Positions 9,301 to 20,300 of a DNA stretch of 59,083 nt are shown here, in pieces. The translations under genes were made by a program, and so were the position numbers. Numbering within the stretch: the stretch's first letter is position 1; every line of letters begins with the position of its first letter. Where the stretch lies: positions 1 through 59,083 of the forward strand of contig VGLH01000007.1 in NCBI GenBank assembly GCA_016866785.1, in the 5' to 3' direction. The DNA comes from Candidatus Poribacteria bacterium. GTDB taxonomy: Bacteria; Poribacteria; WGA-4E; GCA-2687025. The notes beneath the pieces are model-generated. The model made no database searches and had not been told where the DNA came from. It saw nothing but the letters and a program-made list of their open reading frames with translations.

Positions 9301-10991
9301 CCGCCGACGGACACAGGGCCCGTGAGCTTGAACTCGACATTGACCGACGCGCCGAGGACGTGCGCGGCAGTCAGGGTCACCTTGCTGCGTCCGACCGAAG
9401 TCCCTGCGGCGTTGATCGCCTCGAACACGAGCACGTCGCCGGTCTGGGCGACTGGCTCGCCGAGGGCGTCGAAGAACACGACGCCGAACTTGCCGGCTCC
9501 CGCCACGCCGATAGTGCTGGTCGCGACACCCGCCGACGGTCGTGACGAGTTGGTCACCCGGATCTGCGTGCCGGATGCTGCCAATGTCCCGTCTGCGTTC
9601 TTGACGGTTCCAGTCACTGCGAGGGTGATCGTCGACGGATTCAGCGAGGTGACGATCTTGCCGGCGTCGATGGCTCCGGCAGTCACCTGGGCGGCGGTCG
9701 CCTTGGACGTCACGGTGGCAACTGCCTTGCCGCCCTTGAGAACCACGACGGTGATTGTGTCGCCCGTCGCAACCACTGGCTGTGTCGCGTTGAAGAATGC
9801 GATTGAGAACTTGCCGACGCCGGCGTTTCCAAGAGTCTGCGTCTCTTGCAGTCCGCGCACCTCGACGCGCACCGACGCGCCTTCAGTGGCCGATAGAATC
9901 GTCGAGCCGTCGGCGTAGTAGACCTGACCGGACACGGCGAGCACCGTGCTCGTGGCTTCGGGCTGCGTCAGCCTCGAGGCGAGGGTTCCTAGGTCGAGGG
10001 CTCCCGCAGTCACCGCACTTGACGAGACGATGACGCTCTTCTCTGCGACGACGGTGCTCCCCTGCAAGACCCTGACGGTGACGACATCACCGGATGTCAC
10101 CACGCCGCCCGTCGCGCTCACGAACGCCACGGAGAACTTCCCGCCTCCCGCCGAGCCTATCGTCTGCGTCTCCTTCAGAGCCCGCAGCGAAACCTCAGCC
10201 GTGAGGTTCTCGAACGCGGCGACGGGCGACTTGCCATCGACGTACGTGACGAGCCCGGACACGGCGAGCACGGGCCCAGACACGCCGGGCTCACCAACCT
10301 CGCCGCTCGCAACGACGAGCGACACGTCCGAAACGGACGACGTCGACAGTGCAGCCGACGTGACCGTCAGACGCGCTGAAGTCGTTGTCGCCACGGACGC
10401 GGCGGTGTAGGTCGCGGTGTAGACGCCACCAGCCGTGTGCGTGAAGGCTGTCAGCGTCCCGGCGGTCGCTGTTGCGGTCAGCGTGTCGTTGGTGACAGCC
10501 GCGCCACTTCGGTTGACCACCGTCGCCGTGACGGTCGCAGTGGCTTTGCCATCGCCCGGCAGAATCGACCGGCTCAAAGTCACCAGAAGTCCAGACAGCT
10601 TGACATTGACGGTGACCTTGGCGTTCGTCTCATCGGCGGCAGACAAGGCGACGCTCGCCTCTCCGAGCGTCGATCCGCCCTGGCGAATCGCCACGGAGAT
10701 GTTGTCGCCGGCGGCGGCAACGTCCTCGACGAAGTTCGTGACCAGGAGAGCGGAGTAGGTTCCGCCGGCAGCCGTCTTTTCGGTCACCGAGACGTCATGT
10801 CCCAGCCGGGTCGCAGCCGTCGGGTTAGAGATCGCGACGTCGAGACCGGAGGCGGCAGGAGTTCCGTCAGCCTTCGTGACGGTTCCGCTGACTACGAGAA
10901 CCTGTGCCGCCTGGGCCGGAAGCGACAAGAGGAGTGCAAGGAGCAAGCTCCCATAGACGAGATGCGGGAACCGCCTCTGGAAAGACCTCAT
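3348..10991 (-). CDS. Giant secreted multidomain surface protein, 2547 aa, with type-IX-like C-terminal domain
   Basis: A huge exported mosaic protein, probably an adhesin or surface-layer component. The ATG at 10991 follows AGGAGG and opens a signal peptide ending near residue 28 (LPAQA-AQ). Residues about 30-560 hold four carboxypeptidase-regulatory-like modules (motifs such as VLAVSGQVYYADG) and an invasin-like Ig module. Residues about 840-1085 are a quite different helical stretch with short degenerate repeats (NDPAIQAEI, NDPEVRAIL, SDPSLQAAI). Residues about 1250-1940 contain mixed beta domains with a Ca-loop-like DQNGDGNDQG. Residues about 1935-2450 are five Ig-like repeats of about 95 aa, each opening like TTAPRISSFAPTG and closing like VWQFTV. 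The last 95 residues (MRIVPNPFD to KVLKMAKVR) match a FlgD-like/type A sorting domain. Cargo for a type-IX-like exporter is inferred. Confidence 0.88.
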   Translation of the reverse strand: MRSFQRRFPHLVYGSLLLALLLSLPAQAAQVLVVSGTVTKADGTPAASGLDVAISNPTAATRLGHDVSVTEKTAAGGTYSALLVTNFVEDVAAAGDNISVAIRQGGSTLGEASVALSAADETNAKVTVNVKLSGLLVTLSRSILPGDGKATATVTATVVNRSGAAVTNDTLTATATAGTLTAFTHTAGGVYTATYTAASVATTTSARLTVTSAALSTSSVSDVSLVVASGEVGEPGVSGPVLAVSGLVTYVDGKSPVAAFENLTAEVSLRALKETQTIGSAGGGKFSVAFVSATGGVVTSGDVVTVRVLQGSTVVAEKSVIVSSSAVTAGALDLGTLASRLTQPEATSTVLAVSGQVYYADGSTILSATEGASVRVEVRGLQETQTLGNAGVGKFSIAFFNATQPVVATGDTITVVVLKGGKAVATVTSKATAAQVTAGAIDAGKIVTSLNPSTITLAVTGTVKNADGTLAASGTQIRVTNSSRPSAGVATSTIGVAGAGKFGVVFFDALGEPVAQTGDVLVFEAINAAGTSVGRSKVTLTAAHVLGASVNVEFKLTGPVSVGGLAIDVPNYIRMLQKTLATVVEAPELDESTRALIKSLLPQLVRDGSLLGIAVPVFPATLDEKPTAPVLVPDPTDLDLESFGNPLFVPLLDAANENPIGLADNSFRVPVSLVGNKLNLYVRGGTDSGISVALKPTAGASIPASMRDVTASGTFDYQFTTDEEQLLAVLPSWPGSTSNPVAGVTLYLSDSGRGGPYRTVPLTKTTFRAGSHRRTGWAVTETLNAGRVYHYYYRIKLTNPIPISTLPASFTSEWAVPDVRNIQFEDRGFPTSTDPELRRPLLDSVALRIQPIVGALVKDVEREAIRIAENAVLNDPAIQAEIANDPEVRAILLARIQSDPSLQAAIINNPAARSVIQSRLQTDATIQQQLLSDPAIKSALESNAVVRARGNQIATQVATELASDPAVVKAANDAAQATLLSGGTPAQAEAAAKAAAEAKIRELAPPIVTARLNAALPGLLGDPTVAAAILPLAAPKILPVVAPDLVPVVGNDILPLVQADIQPILIAKYGARFLNQALANVVGDPSALIARAQAELIPFGNKVTAEIQRTMEVPLVSKFTVPAAAGLWVATFDLETVGDGNYTVEVIAGTDNRLVAKPLRIDRSAGEVTSLTVAPNRGAASYIRSADGVQVATALDKSGTLGLAAKITGDAEGGVFQMLGIEKDAAKQAQRIWLPVNQTAILIASALKSAGVAADKDDAYDIALLAVVLTDPKLIAKLSVLEPDGVATFLAGYNALSASKKADVQAAADIVRRAVIGQDLVAAGAALSLNFATLQEYAGLVAALRTLTPTFPGLSGSVNMLFPPSGQYALRALPVDQFGNFGPYGSSVRIDIVPPDADVIRVSKLSIGDQNGDGNDQGPFESISVAADGKVDPAAFRIWSNTKSLATTITVQTRTAHPLSAATLQLSVDGTTWTNIGSLTSAQLASAKAGDTFTLNYTPAFAASVTTASLRVVTTNALTVVGTSVVTALSVDKNPLAIEPEVLSFTVTRDAGSTPSPDSGGERGTLIVTANTAAFTAPAILAMGIELSTDGGKTFAPLGASLGGPEGGLIIKSTPVTGAQNTVAWSAKWDTTKAKDTVENKSPEARDATKDDNPYILRIVPADAAGKTYPASKTVTVAVDNVDDVSPAAGTVIATVERQARVLTAWEPAVSADGKSIVVRAKARFTAVVAAKAATYAGGKVLLASVKADNTVDSVVGELPAAEGPEYRFEVDSTAFANGTYRLAVLAVDAAGNREAVAADAVKSVEVRNILVAKDPEVLAKTRIVKTGVFDVKRHLGMTPEDRPLAGSAVIEIDAPFADIAGLFIAAKAEDVSEEVLRAVNPSKPDAPIAAMHVPGVKAAGSDTFRFTVDTKKLPEGASVARIVLGGSPNVFVPAAPILVDNTAPALAFVAPAAGTTVGTRPYVWAAYSDASTVVQLTFGLADLKGSVVDVAFGDTEKALAGDSKGANATATRMVYSPESRLKPGPHTANVRVVDRAGNPATAAISFVVETDTTAPRISSFAPTGTTTTKRPKVTVAFSDDISGVAAAGVSIKIDGVAGSTVLKKADGTDAAAGSALLSGSAVFTPNADLKAGEYVVSAVVTDVDGNSVPAVWQFTVVEDKEKPVVTAVSPTGIVPRTDATLAVSFTDASPVTVTFRLDTEAAQQAGSRVDDSRWTRAVSGLTQRQYTVIAYLTDANGNVASVEWTFTVELDRDAPAITAHSPTGFVGTRKPTILVSYSDSGSGVKADAVTLDVDGKSVTPTAKDTSRLVYTPTSDLATGSHVVTVSVADMLGNATSVKWEFSIETTPPSITSVVPAPGGKIRGNEKERSDVIVSAFYSDNQAGIDKSSASLVVTSEGKEVAGTVAQEASAVTWRPSATLAPGVYRAAVAVADTVGNEAEHSWLFMIEDEQVIAGSSMRIVPNPFDAETALWFSLGQESDVTVRIYDFSQRFVAERHDPGLLPGVHKLALGARIADFGRGVYFAQVTIESRFGGERVVKVLKMAKVR

Positions 10992-11329
10992 GCGTTGCCT
11001 CCTGCTAGACCGAGTCACCCGGGCTGGCACCAAGACGGCACACCGGCGTGACGTTCCTTCGATGGGGTACGAAGCTCTTCGCGCGGACGCGGAGTTGCAT
11101 AGATGGAAAGAAGTCCTCGTGCGAGCCGGACGCAACCACGTACGCGATGTCGAACCGAACTGAGCGAGCTCTTAGCCGTCTATTCGCGCCGAATCCGGGC
11201 TCGTCTCCGAAACCAAGACGAGCCCGGACTTTGCAGGGCGAAGCGGATGCTCTGCGTATGGCGTGAGCGCGGGGGCTCGCCGATTGCTCGGCGCTGCCCC
11301 GCGCGGTTGGGGTTAGGGTCGGAAGGCGA
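10992..11329 (-). other. Intergenic region between the two giant genes (338 bp)
   Basis: It holds one strong hairpin (11194-11228, listed separately) and the AGGAGG ribosome site just before 10991. I found no convincing -35/-10 pair on the minus strand, so the downstream giant may depend on read-through from the upstream gene. No open frame with coding character is visible. Confidence 0.5.
11194..11228 (-). terminator. Terminator-like hairpin after the 3851-aa gene
   Basis: A perfect 13-bp GC-rich inverted repeat (TCCGGGCTCGTCT and complement) with a 9-nt loop lies about 100 nt past the stop codon. No U-run follows on the minus strand. It may be a partial terminator or an mRNA-processing or stability element. 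Confidence 0.6.
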
Positions 11330-14300
11330 CTACTTCAGAATGACCATCCGGCGCATCGCGCTGTAGGAACCAGCCTCGATGCGGTAGAGGTAGAGACCGC
11401 TGGCAACGCGCTCGCCAGTCTCGTTGGTGCCATCCCAGTAGGCAGCCTTGGACCGTGTCGTGTATGTGCCAGCCGGCAGCGCGCCGAGATCGAGCGTTCG
11501 AACCACCTCGCCAGCCGGGCTGTAGATGGTGATCCGAACCGCAGCGCTCTCAGCGATCTGGAACGGGATCCAGGTCTCCGGGTTGAACGGATTCGGGTAG
11601 TTCGGCATCAGAGCCGACTGAACCGGAACCACGCTCAGGAGAATCGAACCCATGTCCAGATGTCCGCGACGCACGTCCTCGGAAGTGATCGTGTGCCGCA
11701 CCGGCTTGACGCCACCAAAGGTTCCGCTACCGTCGGTGACGCGCAGTTCGAGCGTGTCACCTACGCGGAAGTCCGCATCGCCGGAGCCGAGGTTCACGAA
11801 CGTGGCAGCGTATCGACCGTTGCCAGCCGTGTTCCCGGAAGCCTCGGACAACGTCAGACCAGACCGCAGGTTCGTGACCGTCACGTCGATGCCGTTGACT
11901 GCGCGAGCGTTATCCTCGCGCGCCAGCGTACCGTCGATCACGAAGACCGGTGTCGCATCGGCGTTGTAGACGGAGCTAACGGGCGCGGCAGACGCCGAGT
12001 TCATCCAAGCGCCGCCCTTGAACGTCAGCGTCGCCGCCGTCGTCGCGTTGACGAGGTACGCCGCACCACCGGAGACGCTGACGTCAGCTGCGGCACTCAC
12101 AGGCTTGAACTGCCCACCGGACTCGGCAATCACGACGCTGACCGCGTCGGGAGCCAGGCCCTTGATGGCGCTCGCCGTCGCGACCGCGCCAGAGCGCGTC
12201 ACGCCGACGACGTTCAGTCCCTTGTTGAGTGCGACGGTCTCACTCAGCATTCCGCCGGTGACCTTGACGCTATTCGCCTTCTTCATGACGACGATCGCAC
12301 CCGTTCCGTCGCTGATCGCACGGTCAGACGGAGATCCGACCTCGACCGCCGACGTGAACGGCTGGAACTTGCCAGCGGCATCCGCGAGGATCACCACGCT
12401 CACGAACTCGTCGCCACCAAGGAGCTTGAACAGGTCGCTTGCGCGGGCAAGGGTCTTGATCTTGACCGGCACGCTGACCAGATTCACGCCTGCATGGAGA
12501 CTGACCGTGTAGGTCGTCTCGTTCTGGAGACGAACCTTGAGCTCGGCGCTCGCGGTGTTACCTGCCGCGTCGGTGACCGTCACCTTCACGACCTTGTCGC
12601 CGCTCGCGGACGTCGAGTCGGAGCTGATCGCAACATCCGCCGAGAACGACCCGGCAGTCGTGGCGCTCTCCGTCAGGTTGACGGCAGCCGTCTTGGTGCT
12701 GTCAACCGTCGAGACATCCGCCGTGATCTTGGCGCCGGCCTCAGTGGTCACCTTGACGGTGAACGTCAAGCCGTTGCGGACCTCGGCGGGCTCCAGACTC
12801 GATGCGGTGATCGCAAGCTTCGTGTCGATTGTGACCGTACCAGTCGCGGTGGCGCTGGACGTCTTCCCAGAAGCGTCCGTCGACGTGACCGTGACGGCTG
12901 CCTTGGAAACGTCATCGCCATCCTTGACCGTGTATGAGCCCTTGACCGCCTTGTAGCCTGCAGGCGCCGGGGTTGCCGGGCTGGCGTCCGTCGCCATGGC
13001 GACGTCCTTAGCTCCAGCAACACCAGTGATCGTGAACGTCGCGTTCGACGCGCTGCCGATCTGAGCCGTCACGGTGATCGCAACACCAGCCTTCGCAGGC
13101 GTGGTGGGCGACACCGAAACCGCCTCGATCGCATTCAGGTAGACGAACGTGTCGTTGGTCGCGAGTGCCGCGGTGTCGGTCTTCGCCGTCACGACGACGC
13201 GCGCGCCTGCGGTCTGAGCCGCGCTGATGGTGCCCTTGACTTCGATCGTTCCGCTCGCCGTCGCCTTAGGCGCGGCGAAGTTTGCGATCGTGCCGAAGTC
13301 GATCGTCATGTTCTGGTCGGCTGCGAAGCCATACCCCTTGACGGTGACCTCGGTGCCAAGCGTACCGGTAGCCGGCGTGACGCTCAGGCTGGCGTTCATG
13401 TGGAGCGCTTGGGCGACGGTGATCGTCAGACCCGCCGCGTCGCTGACCGTGATCGCCTGCACGCCGTTGACGACGGCAGGAACCTTGATGACGGCGCTGA
13501 AGTCACCCTTGGCGTCCGTGGTCGCACCGGAGACTGCCTCAGCAGTCGTCGACCCGACCTTGAACGTCAGAGCGCTGTTCGCCGTGAAGAGCGTGCCCTT
13601 CACCGTCACCTCGCTGCCCATCGTGACAGGCAGCTTGGCGTCGGCTGCAGGCTGCGACACCGCCGACGGGAGCGTCAGCTTCGCCGTGCCAGACGACAGC
13701 AGCCCTTGCGCGATGACGTTGATCGCGCCACCGGGCAGATCGCCCAGTTTCAACGTGACTGCGGCAAACGAGCCATTGGCGTCGGTTGTGACGACCAGCG
13801 GCGACGTCTCCACCGTAGCCTCGGCACCAGCGGACCCGACCTTCACCCGGATCGTCTCACCGGGATTGAAGCCCTTGCCCGCGATGGCGACGATATCGCC
13901 ACGCGCAGCCGAGGTCGTCTTGGTGGCATCACCGTTGATGCTCGTCACCGTGACGCCGCCGACCACCGTGAACACGGTGCTTCGGTCACCGACCGTCACG
14001 AGGTACGTCCCGCCAATCTTGTCAGCCAGCGTGAACTGAACGGCGTAGTTCCCGGTCACGTTCGTGATGATCTGGTCGGCGCCCACGATCTGACCCGTCG
14101 TCGCCGTCAGGCCTGTGACGACCTGAGTGGCGAAGAACAGGTTCCCGAGGTTCGTTGACGGGTTGGCAACGCCGCTCACGACGATCGTGTCACCAGGCGT
14201 GCCGGTCGCAGCACCCGTCCGCGTGGACACGATGCTGACGAGCGCGCCGGAGAGCGTCACCGTCGCAGACTTCGCGAACCCGGTCGTGGCACCCATGACC

Positions 14301-17300
14301 TCAACCGTCTTGGACGCTGAGAACGGGCGGTTCGGGACCGAGAACGTCAGCGTGAACTGACCATCGGCTCCCGTCGTCCCGCCGGACACCGCCGGCACGA
14401 CCTGACCGTCGTACTTGACCGTCAGCGACTCACTGGCGCCGAACCCGGAGCCAGTCACCGACACGATGTTGCCCGGAGCAACCGTCGTCGGCGAAACAGC
14501 CACGGACTGACCGATCGTGATCGTGTCGCCGAGCGACAGCGGGCTGGAGCCCGTGCCCTCACGGGCGATCAACTGGACCGGTCCGCCGGGGACTGCCGGC
14601 ACGGAGAACTGGACACCGGAGAAGGCGCCGGTGCTATCCGTGAACGTCGTCGCAACGCGGATGCCCTTGACCTCCACGTAGACGATCGTGTTCGCCGCGT
14701 AACCCGTCGCCCGCAGGCTGATGAGTCCGCCCACGTTCGCGCTCGTCGGGGTGATGGTCAGCGAGCCGCCGACGTTGAACGTCGCATCGACGTTACCCGT
14801 GCCAGTGCCGGCAGCGCGAATCGTCCGCGCGCCAAACGGCACCGTGACCGGCATCGTCTTGACGACCGTGAACGCGCCGCCGCCGTCTGTCAGGGCGGAC
14901 CCAAGGCTGGTGGCCGGGTCAACGATCGTGAACGTGACGGCATCACCACCGGGGAACCCGGTACCTGTGATCGTGAACGACGTGACGGACGCGCCGCTGT
15001 TGGGTGACAGCGTGATCTTTGGCTTGACCGTGAACGACGGGTTCGTCGCCGGCTTCGTCGAATCGACGGAGATGACTAGCGCCTTCGCGCCCATCGTCGT
15101 CGCCGGAGCCGTCGCGCTCAGCGCAACCGCACCGTTCGCTTGGACGACCGCCGTCGCCACGACCGCGCCACCGTCGCCGTCGAACCGCAGGCTCGCCGTA
15201 GCGCCCGCCGGGAACCCAGAGCCGGAGACCGTGAATGCGGTTCCGACGGTTCCATTGGCGGGGCTGGGAGCAGCAGCCGACGGTATCATCTTGTAGGCGA
15301 GCTGACGTTCCGTCGCCGAATTCAGCGCCTGACCCGAGGTCGTGCCACGGAGCTGAATGTCGGTCACGCCGAACGCATGCTCCGGCGCCGAGAACGACAG
15401 GACGATGCTTCCGTCGCTCTTGGCGATGGTGCTGAACGACGTGCCGTTCACCGTCGCCGTGACCGTCTCGCCGCCCGCGAAGCCGACGGCGTTGATCACG
15501 ATCGCCTCGCCCTTGCGCGCCTCAGGAGGCGTAAAGGAACCCGACGGGGTCGATACGGTTCCAGGGACGCCGTTGGCGAGGACTGAGCGGACACCCGCGA
15601 CGACACTCACAGACCCCGACGCAACCTGATCCGTGCCGACATCCACGACAATCGCCTGGCTCCCGTAGGGAACCGGGGGTATGTCAAGCGCTAGCTTGAA
15701 CGTCCCATTTGCCGTTGCCGTCAGGGTACCGGCAGCAGGATTGTTGAGGTCACTGATGCTCGTCGGGTTCAACCCGCCGACCTTGACCTGCGTGGTCAGG
15801 ATCGCTTGGCTCGCCGCAAAGCCATCGCCCTCGACGACGATGCGCCCGCCCGGTTCAACCGACGCCGGATCGACCTTCGTGATCCGCGCGCCCTTGATCT
15901 CGAACGTTCCAGCCGTGTTGAACACCGTCAGCACCGTCGTGGCGACTGGGTAGCCGGCGAGCTTCGACCGCGTCGGAACGCTGATCGTCGCGACGATGAC
16001 GCCGTTGCTGTTGCTCTTGACGGTGAACGGGTCGCTGCCCTCGCGGACGCCCGTCGAGACGGAGGTCGTCTGGACGCTCGTGCCGCCGAAGGTGATCGAA
16101 CCGTAGTTCGTGTCCGCCTTCAAGCCCGTCAGGGTCACAACCAGAGCCGTGCCCGGAGCGCCCGCGGCAACGTTCAGCGCCTGCTTGGTCAAGAGCGTCA
16201 TGGCAACCGCCGTCGCAGCGCCGACGCGCACGTTCTTGGTTCGGCTAACCGTCTCCGTGGCGTGAATGCCGCTCGTGGGCCAAGCGAACTTGGCTTCGAA
16301 CACGCCATTCGCGTTCGTGATGATTTGGTTGCCGATCTGCGTCCCGAGCGTGACCGAGCTCAACAGCACGTCGGTGTACTGCTCACCCGCCGACGTCAGC
16401 GAGCTGATCTGGATCGCGCCGACCGTCGTGTTCGACGCGAAGCCAACGCCCTTCACGGTGATCGTGTCCCCCGGCAGAACCGTCGTGGCAGACAGCGTGA
16501 TCGCTGTACCCGACCCTGGGGTCGAGAGCAAGAACGTGCCGTAGGTCGCAGTTCCTGTGCCTGCAGTCGCGACGATCGACTTGACGCCGGCGGTTGCGGC
16601 GGCTGGGATAGAGTCCTTGTCCAGCCGGATCGATGCGCTGAACGATCCGATCGCGTCGGTCGTCACCGTGGACGGGCTGACGAGTCCGCCAACGCCTCCT
16701 GGCACGGCAGAGCCGCCGAACGTGAACGTGACGGCCTGGCTAGCCGGGAAGCCCTGACCGGTGACGAAGATCGTCGAGCCGGGTTGAGCATCCGACGGCG
16801 AGACAGAACTGATCACGGGTGTTGTGGTGACCGTCGCCGCGGTGGCTTCGGCGATGACCGCCGAGGCGGAACCGACGGCGCGGAACCACTTCGTTGCGCT
16901 GCCGCCGGAGCCGGCGTCAGACGCCTGGACGATGTAGTCGATGCTGAAAGTACCGTCGGCGGCGGCAGTCGTCGACTGCGGGTTCTTGAACCCGAGGGTC
17001 GTGTTGCCGAGCGACACCGTCACGGTCTCGCCAGCGCCGAAGCCGTTGCCCTTGACGGTGACCTTGTCGCCGATCGCCTTTGCTCCGACGACCGCCGACG
17101 GATCGGTGATCTTGCCGGTGATGACGACCGTGACGATGGGGGCGGTGATCTTGGCAGACCCATGCACGCCCGTCGTCACGCCGCGCAACCGAATGTCGCG
17201 CGCGCCCGCAGCCTTCGTCGGAACCTTGACGCTCAGCGTCAGGGCGCCGCCGGAACTCGTCTTGTGGCTACCGTCGCCCGACTTCTTGCCGGCGGAGTCG

Positions 17301-20300
17301 GCGATGTCTTGATCGAAGACTGGATTGTTCCCGAAGTCGATCGCGACCTGCTCGCCGCTGCCCATGTTGACCAGCGAGATCGTGCGGACGTCAGCGACGT
17401 TGACCGTCGCGCTGCCAGTCAGCGTCGCGCTGGGCAGGATCTCGAGCGACAGGCCGCTCGACTTCTTGTCACCAGGACCCACGATCTCGATGGCTTTCAC
17501 GCCACCGGCGATCGTGCTGGGAACGAGGAAGTAGGCGACCGTGGTGCCGTAGCTGTTGGCGACGGCTGCGGCGACCGGCGTTCTGTCCGTACCGCTCGTC
17601 ACGAACGACGTCGCCGCGTCAGCGCCGAGCTTCACGGTGAGAGCGCCGCTTGCCGGGAATCCGGTCACGCCGACGCCGATCACGTCCGCGAGGACGCCGC
17701 CGCGCAGGCTGATCGCCTCGAGGACGCCGTTGAAGTCGGCATCCGGCTGCGTCACGCCAGGCACGGAGAAGTTCTCGATGCCCGTCAGGTTCGGAACGAC
17801 TGTGAACTTGTCGGAGGTGAAGCCGCCGACCTTCACGAAGTAGTCGTTCGTCGGGAGATCGAGGACCTTGATGCTGGCGTCGAACGAGCCGTTGGCGTTC
17901 GCCACGATGTAGCCGGACTGCAGGATGCCCTCAGCCACGGTGATGTTCGTGGTCGAGATGGTTCCGCGTCCTGCGGCGATCGCGTCCTGGCTGTCGGCAG
18001 CCTTCGAGGCGTCCGAGCGGGTGACTTGGAGGTTGTCCGACCGGAGCCATGCCGTCGAGGTCCCGTCGACGATCGACCACTTGTTGAAGCGGGTTGTCGA
18101 GAACACCTCGTAGGTGGCGCCGTTCGCCTTGAACCCGGTACCGCTGAAGGTCACGATGCCGCCGACCTTCACGCTCGCCGTCGCCGCCGAGATCGTGACC
18201 TTGGGCACGATCTGGACGTTCGTCCGCGCCGTCGGGACGCTCGAGGACGCCAGTGCGTAGATTGCGGCTGGCGCCTCAGGCATCGTGAACGTCACTTCGA
18301 ACGCCCCTGCGCCGTCGGCGATGATCGTCGCCCCGGACACGATCCCGACTCCAGCGCTCGCTGGAGTCAGCGTGATTGTCCCGAGCTGCAGCACGCCGGT
18401 ACTGGCGTTGGCGCTGAACCCGGCGCCGACCACGCGCACCGTCGTGCCAACCTGAACGTCCGGCGCACCGTCGCTGCCGGCGTCCGTGAAGGACGACTTG
18501 TCCGACTTCGTGACCGTCAGCGTTGCCGCTGTGCCGGTCGGGCTGAAGACGAACGCTGACGAGCTTGCCGTCACCGTCGCGTCCCCGCTGTCGGTCGCCG
18601 AGATCGTCACGGATCCGGCGGTCGTCGTCCCAGCGGTGATCTGGGCGCTGAACTCGCCATTCGCCGCGACTTCAGCCGTCCGCTGAACGATTCCCGCATA
18701 GGAGATTGACACAAGCTGGCTGGGTCGGAATGCCTTGCCGCTCACCGTGATCGTCGTTCCGCTCGCGCCACTCGAAGGCGACACGGCAATCGACGGGGTG
18801 ATCTTGACGAGGCTCGCCAGTTGCCCAGCGAAGTCGAGGATCGAGTCCCCCTTGAATGCCAGGCTCAGCAGGCCCGCGTTCAGCTCGGATGGGACCACGA
18901 AGCTGGCGCTCATGTCGCCGTTGGACCCAGCCACACCGGACAACGTCAGCGCCTTCCCGCCATCGAATGCGGCGCCAGCGTCGGCGATACCCGGGTTGGT
19001 GAGTCGCGCCAAGGACGCGCCCGCAGGCATGCCCTTGATGATGACCGTCACCGTGCTTCCGATACTGACCGAGACCGGCGTAGCACCCTCGGTCAAGCCA
19101 CGGTTGCTGTTGAACTTCGCCTTCGCCGACCCTCCGACCTGGATCTCGGTCAGAAGCGGCAGGATCTTCAGCGCATCCGTCGCCGAGCTGGCGCTCTCAT
19201 TGAGCGTCTTGCCCAACACGCTCAGCGTCTTGCCGCCTGCGACAAGGCTGCCCACCGTGATCGACGTGGAGAACGCGCCGTTGGTGTCCGCCGCGGACGC
19301 GCCGCCGGACGCGAACGACTGGACGACTCCGCCGAGTTTCGGCTCCAGGGCTTCGCTCGCGCCGAAACCGTTGCCGGTGAAGGTAACCGTATCGCCGACT
19401 TCGATGTTGCCCAGTGTCGTGAGCGTGACCGAGGGCTGGATTAGGATCGACGCCGAGTCCTCTTCAGACGTGAGCGTGCCGGTCAGCAGGCTCTGGACGC
19501 GGATGCCCGTCGTGCCGCCGCGAATGCCGGCGGGAACGACGAACCTCGCGACCAGCCGTCCCAAGCCGTCCGTGCTTGCACTCGACGCAACGTCCTGTCC
19601 GAGGACCTTGACGGTCGTGCCAGCCAGCAGGCTCGCGCCGCTGATCTGCGTCGTCGCCGACTGCCCCTCGAAGATGACCGTCACGGCGGAGCTGCCGGTG
19701 AAGCCGGCGCCCGTGATCGTCACCGTGTCGCCGATCTTCGCCTTGCCCGGGCTGACGTTCAGCACGCCCGCGACGATGTTGAACGCGACCGTGTTGCGAC
19801 GACCGGAGATGTCGCCCCAGACGGACAGACCGCTGTTGGTAGCGGTACCGGTCGTCGTCTCGGAGTAGGCGCCAGCAGCAAGGGCGGGCAGGCTCATGAG
19901 GAGGCTGTTGAAGCTCCCCGTCCCATCGGACGCGCCGATCAGCCCCACTTCGCCGCCTGCGACACTCGCGCGCAGGTTCTCATTGGCGCCGAAGTGAACG
20001 CCCGACACCTTCACCTGGTCGCCCGGGGCGCCGGTGGAGAAGGAGAGCGTGATCTTGGCGTTGAGGAGAACCGTGTTCGCCGAAGTCGCCGTCAGCGTCG
20101 AGGTCAGACCCGTCGCCTTCACCGCGATGCCCGAGCTGGAACCAGCCTGCGCGGGAATCGTGAACGTGACGGCGGTCAGAACGCCCGATGCGTTCGAGGA
20201 CGTCGTGGCGATCCCACTGGTCGACCCGAAGTCGATGCGGACGGACTCGTTCGCGCCGAAGCCATCACCATCGACCTTGATCGTGTCGCCCTTGACCTTG

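Noticed and set aside
10992-11190. A promoter directly in front of the 2547-aa gene
   Set aside because: No -35/-10 pair with acceptable match and spacing was found on the minus strand.
11652-12937. Possible CRISPR or direct-repeat array in the giant genes
   Set aside because: Periodicity there is at the protein level (diverged Ig-like domains); I see no identical DNA repeats with regular spacers.
15806-18559. A 917-codon open frame on the plus strand inside the IPT/TIG giant gene
   Set aside because: It lies antisense to a convincing gene, its product is almost only Arg, Asp, Ala and His without hydrophobic core, and it has no ribosome site. It is a by-product of the GC-rich codon bias.
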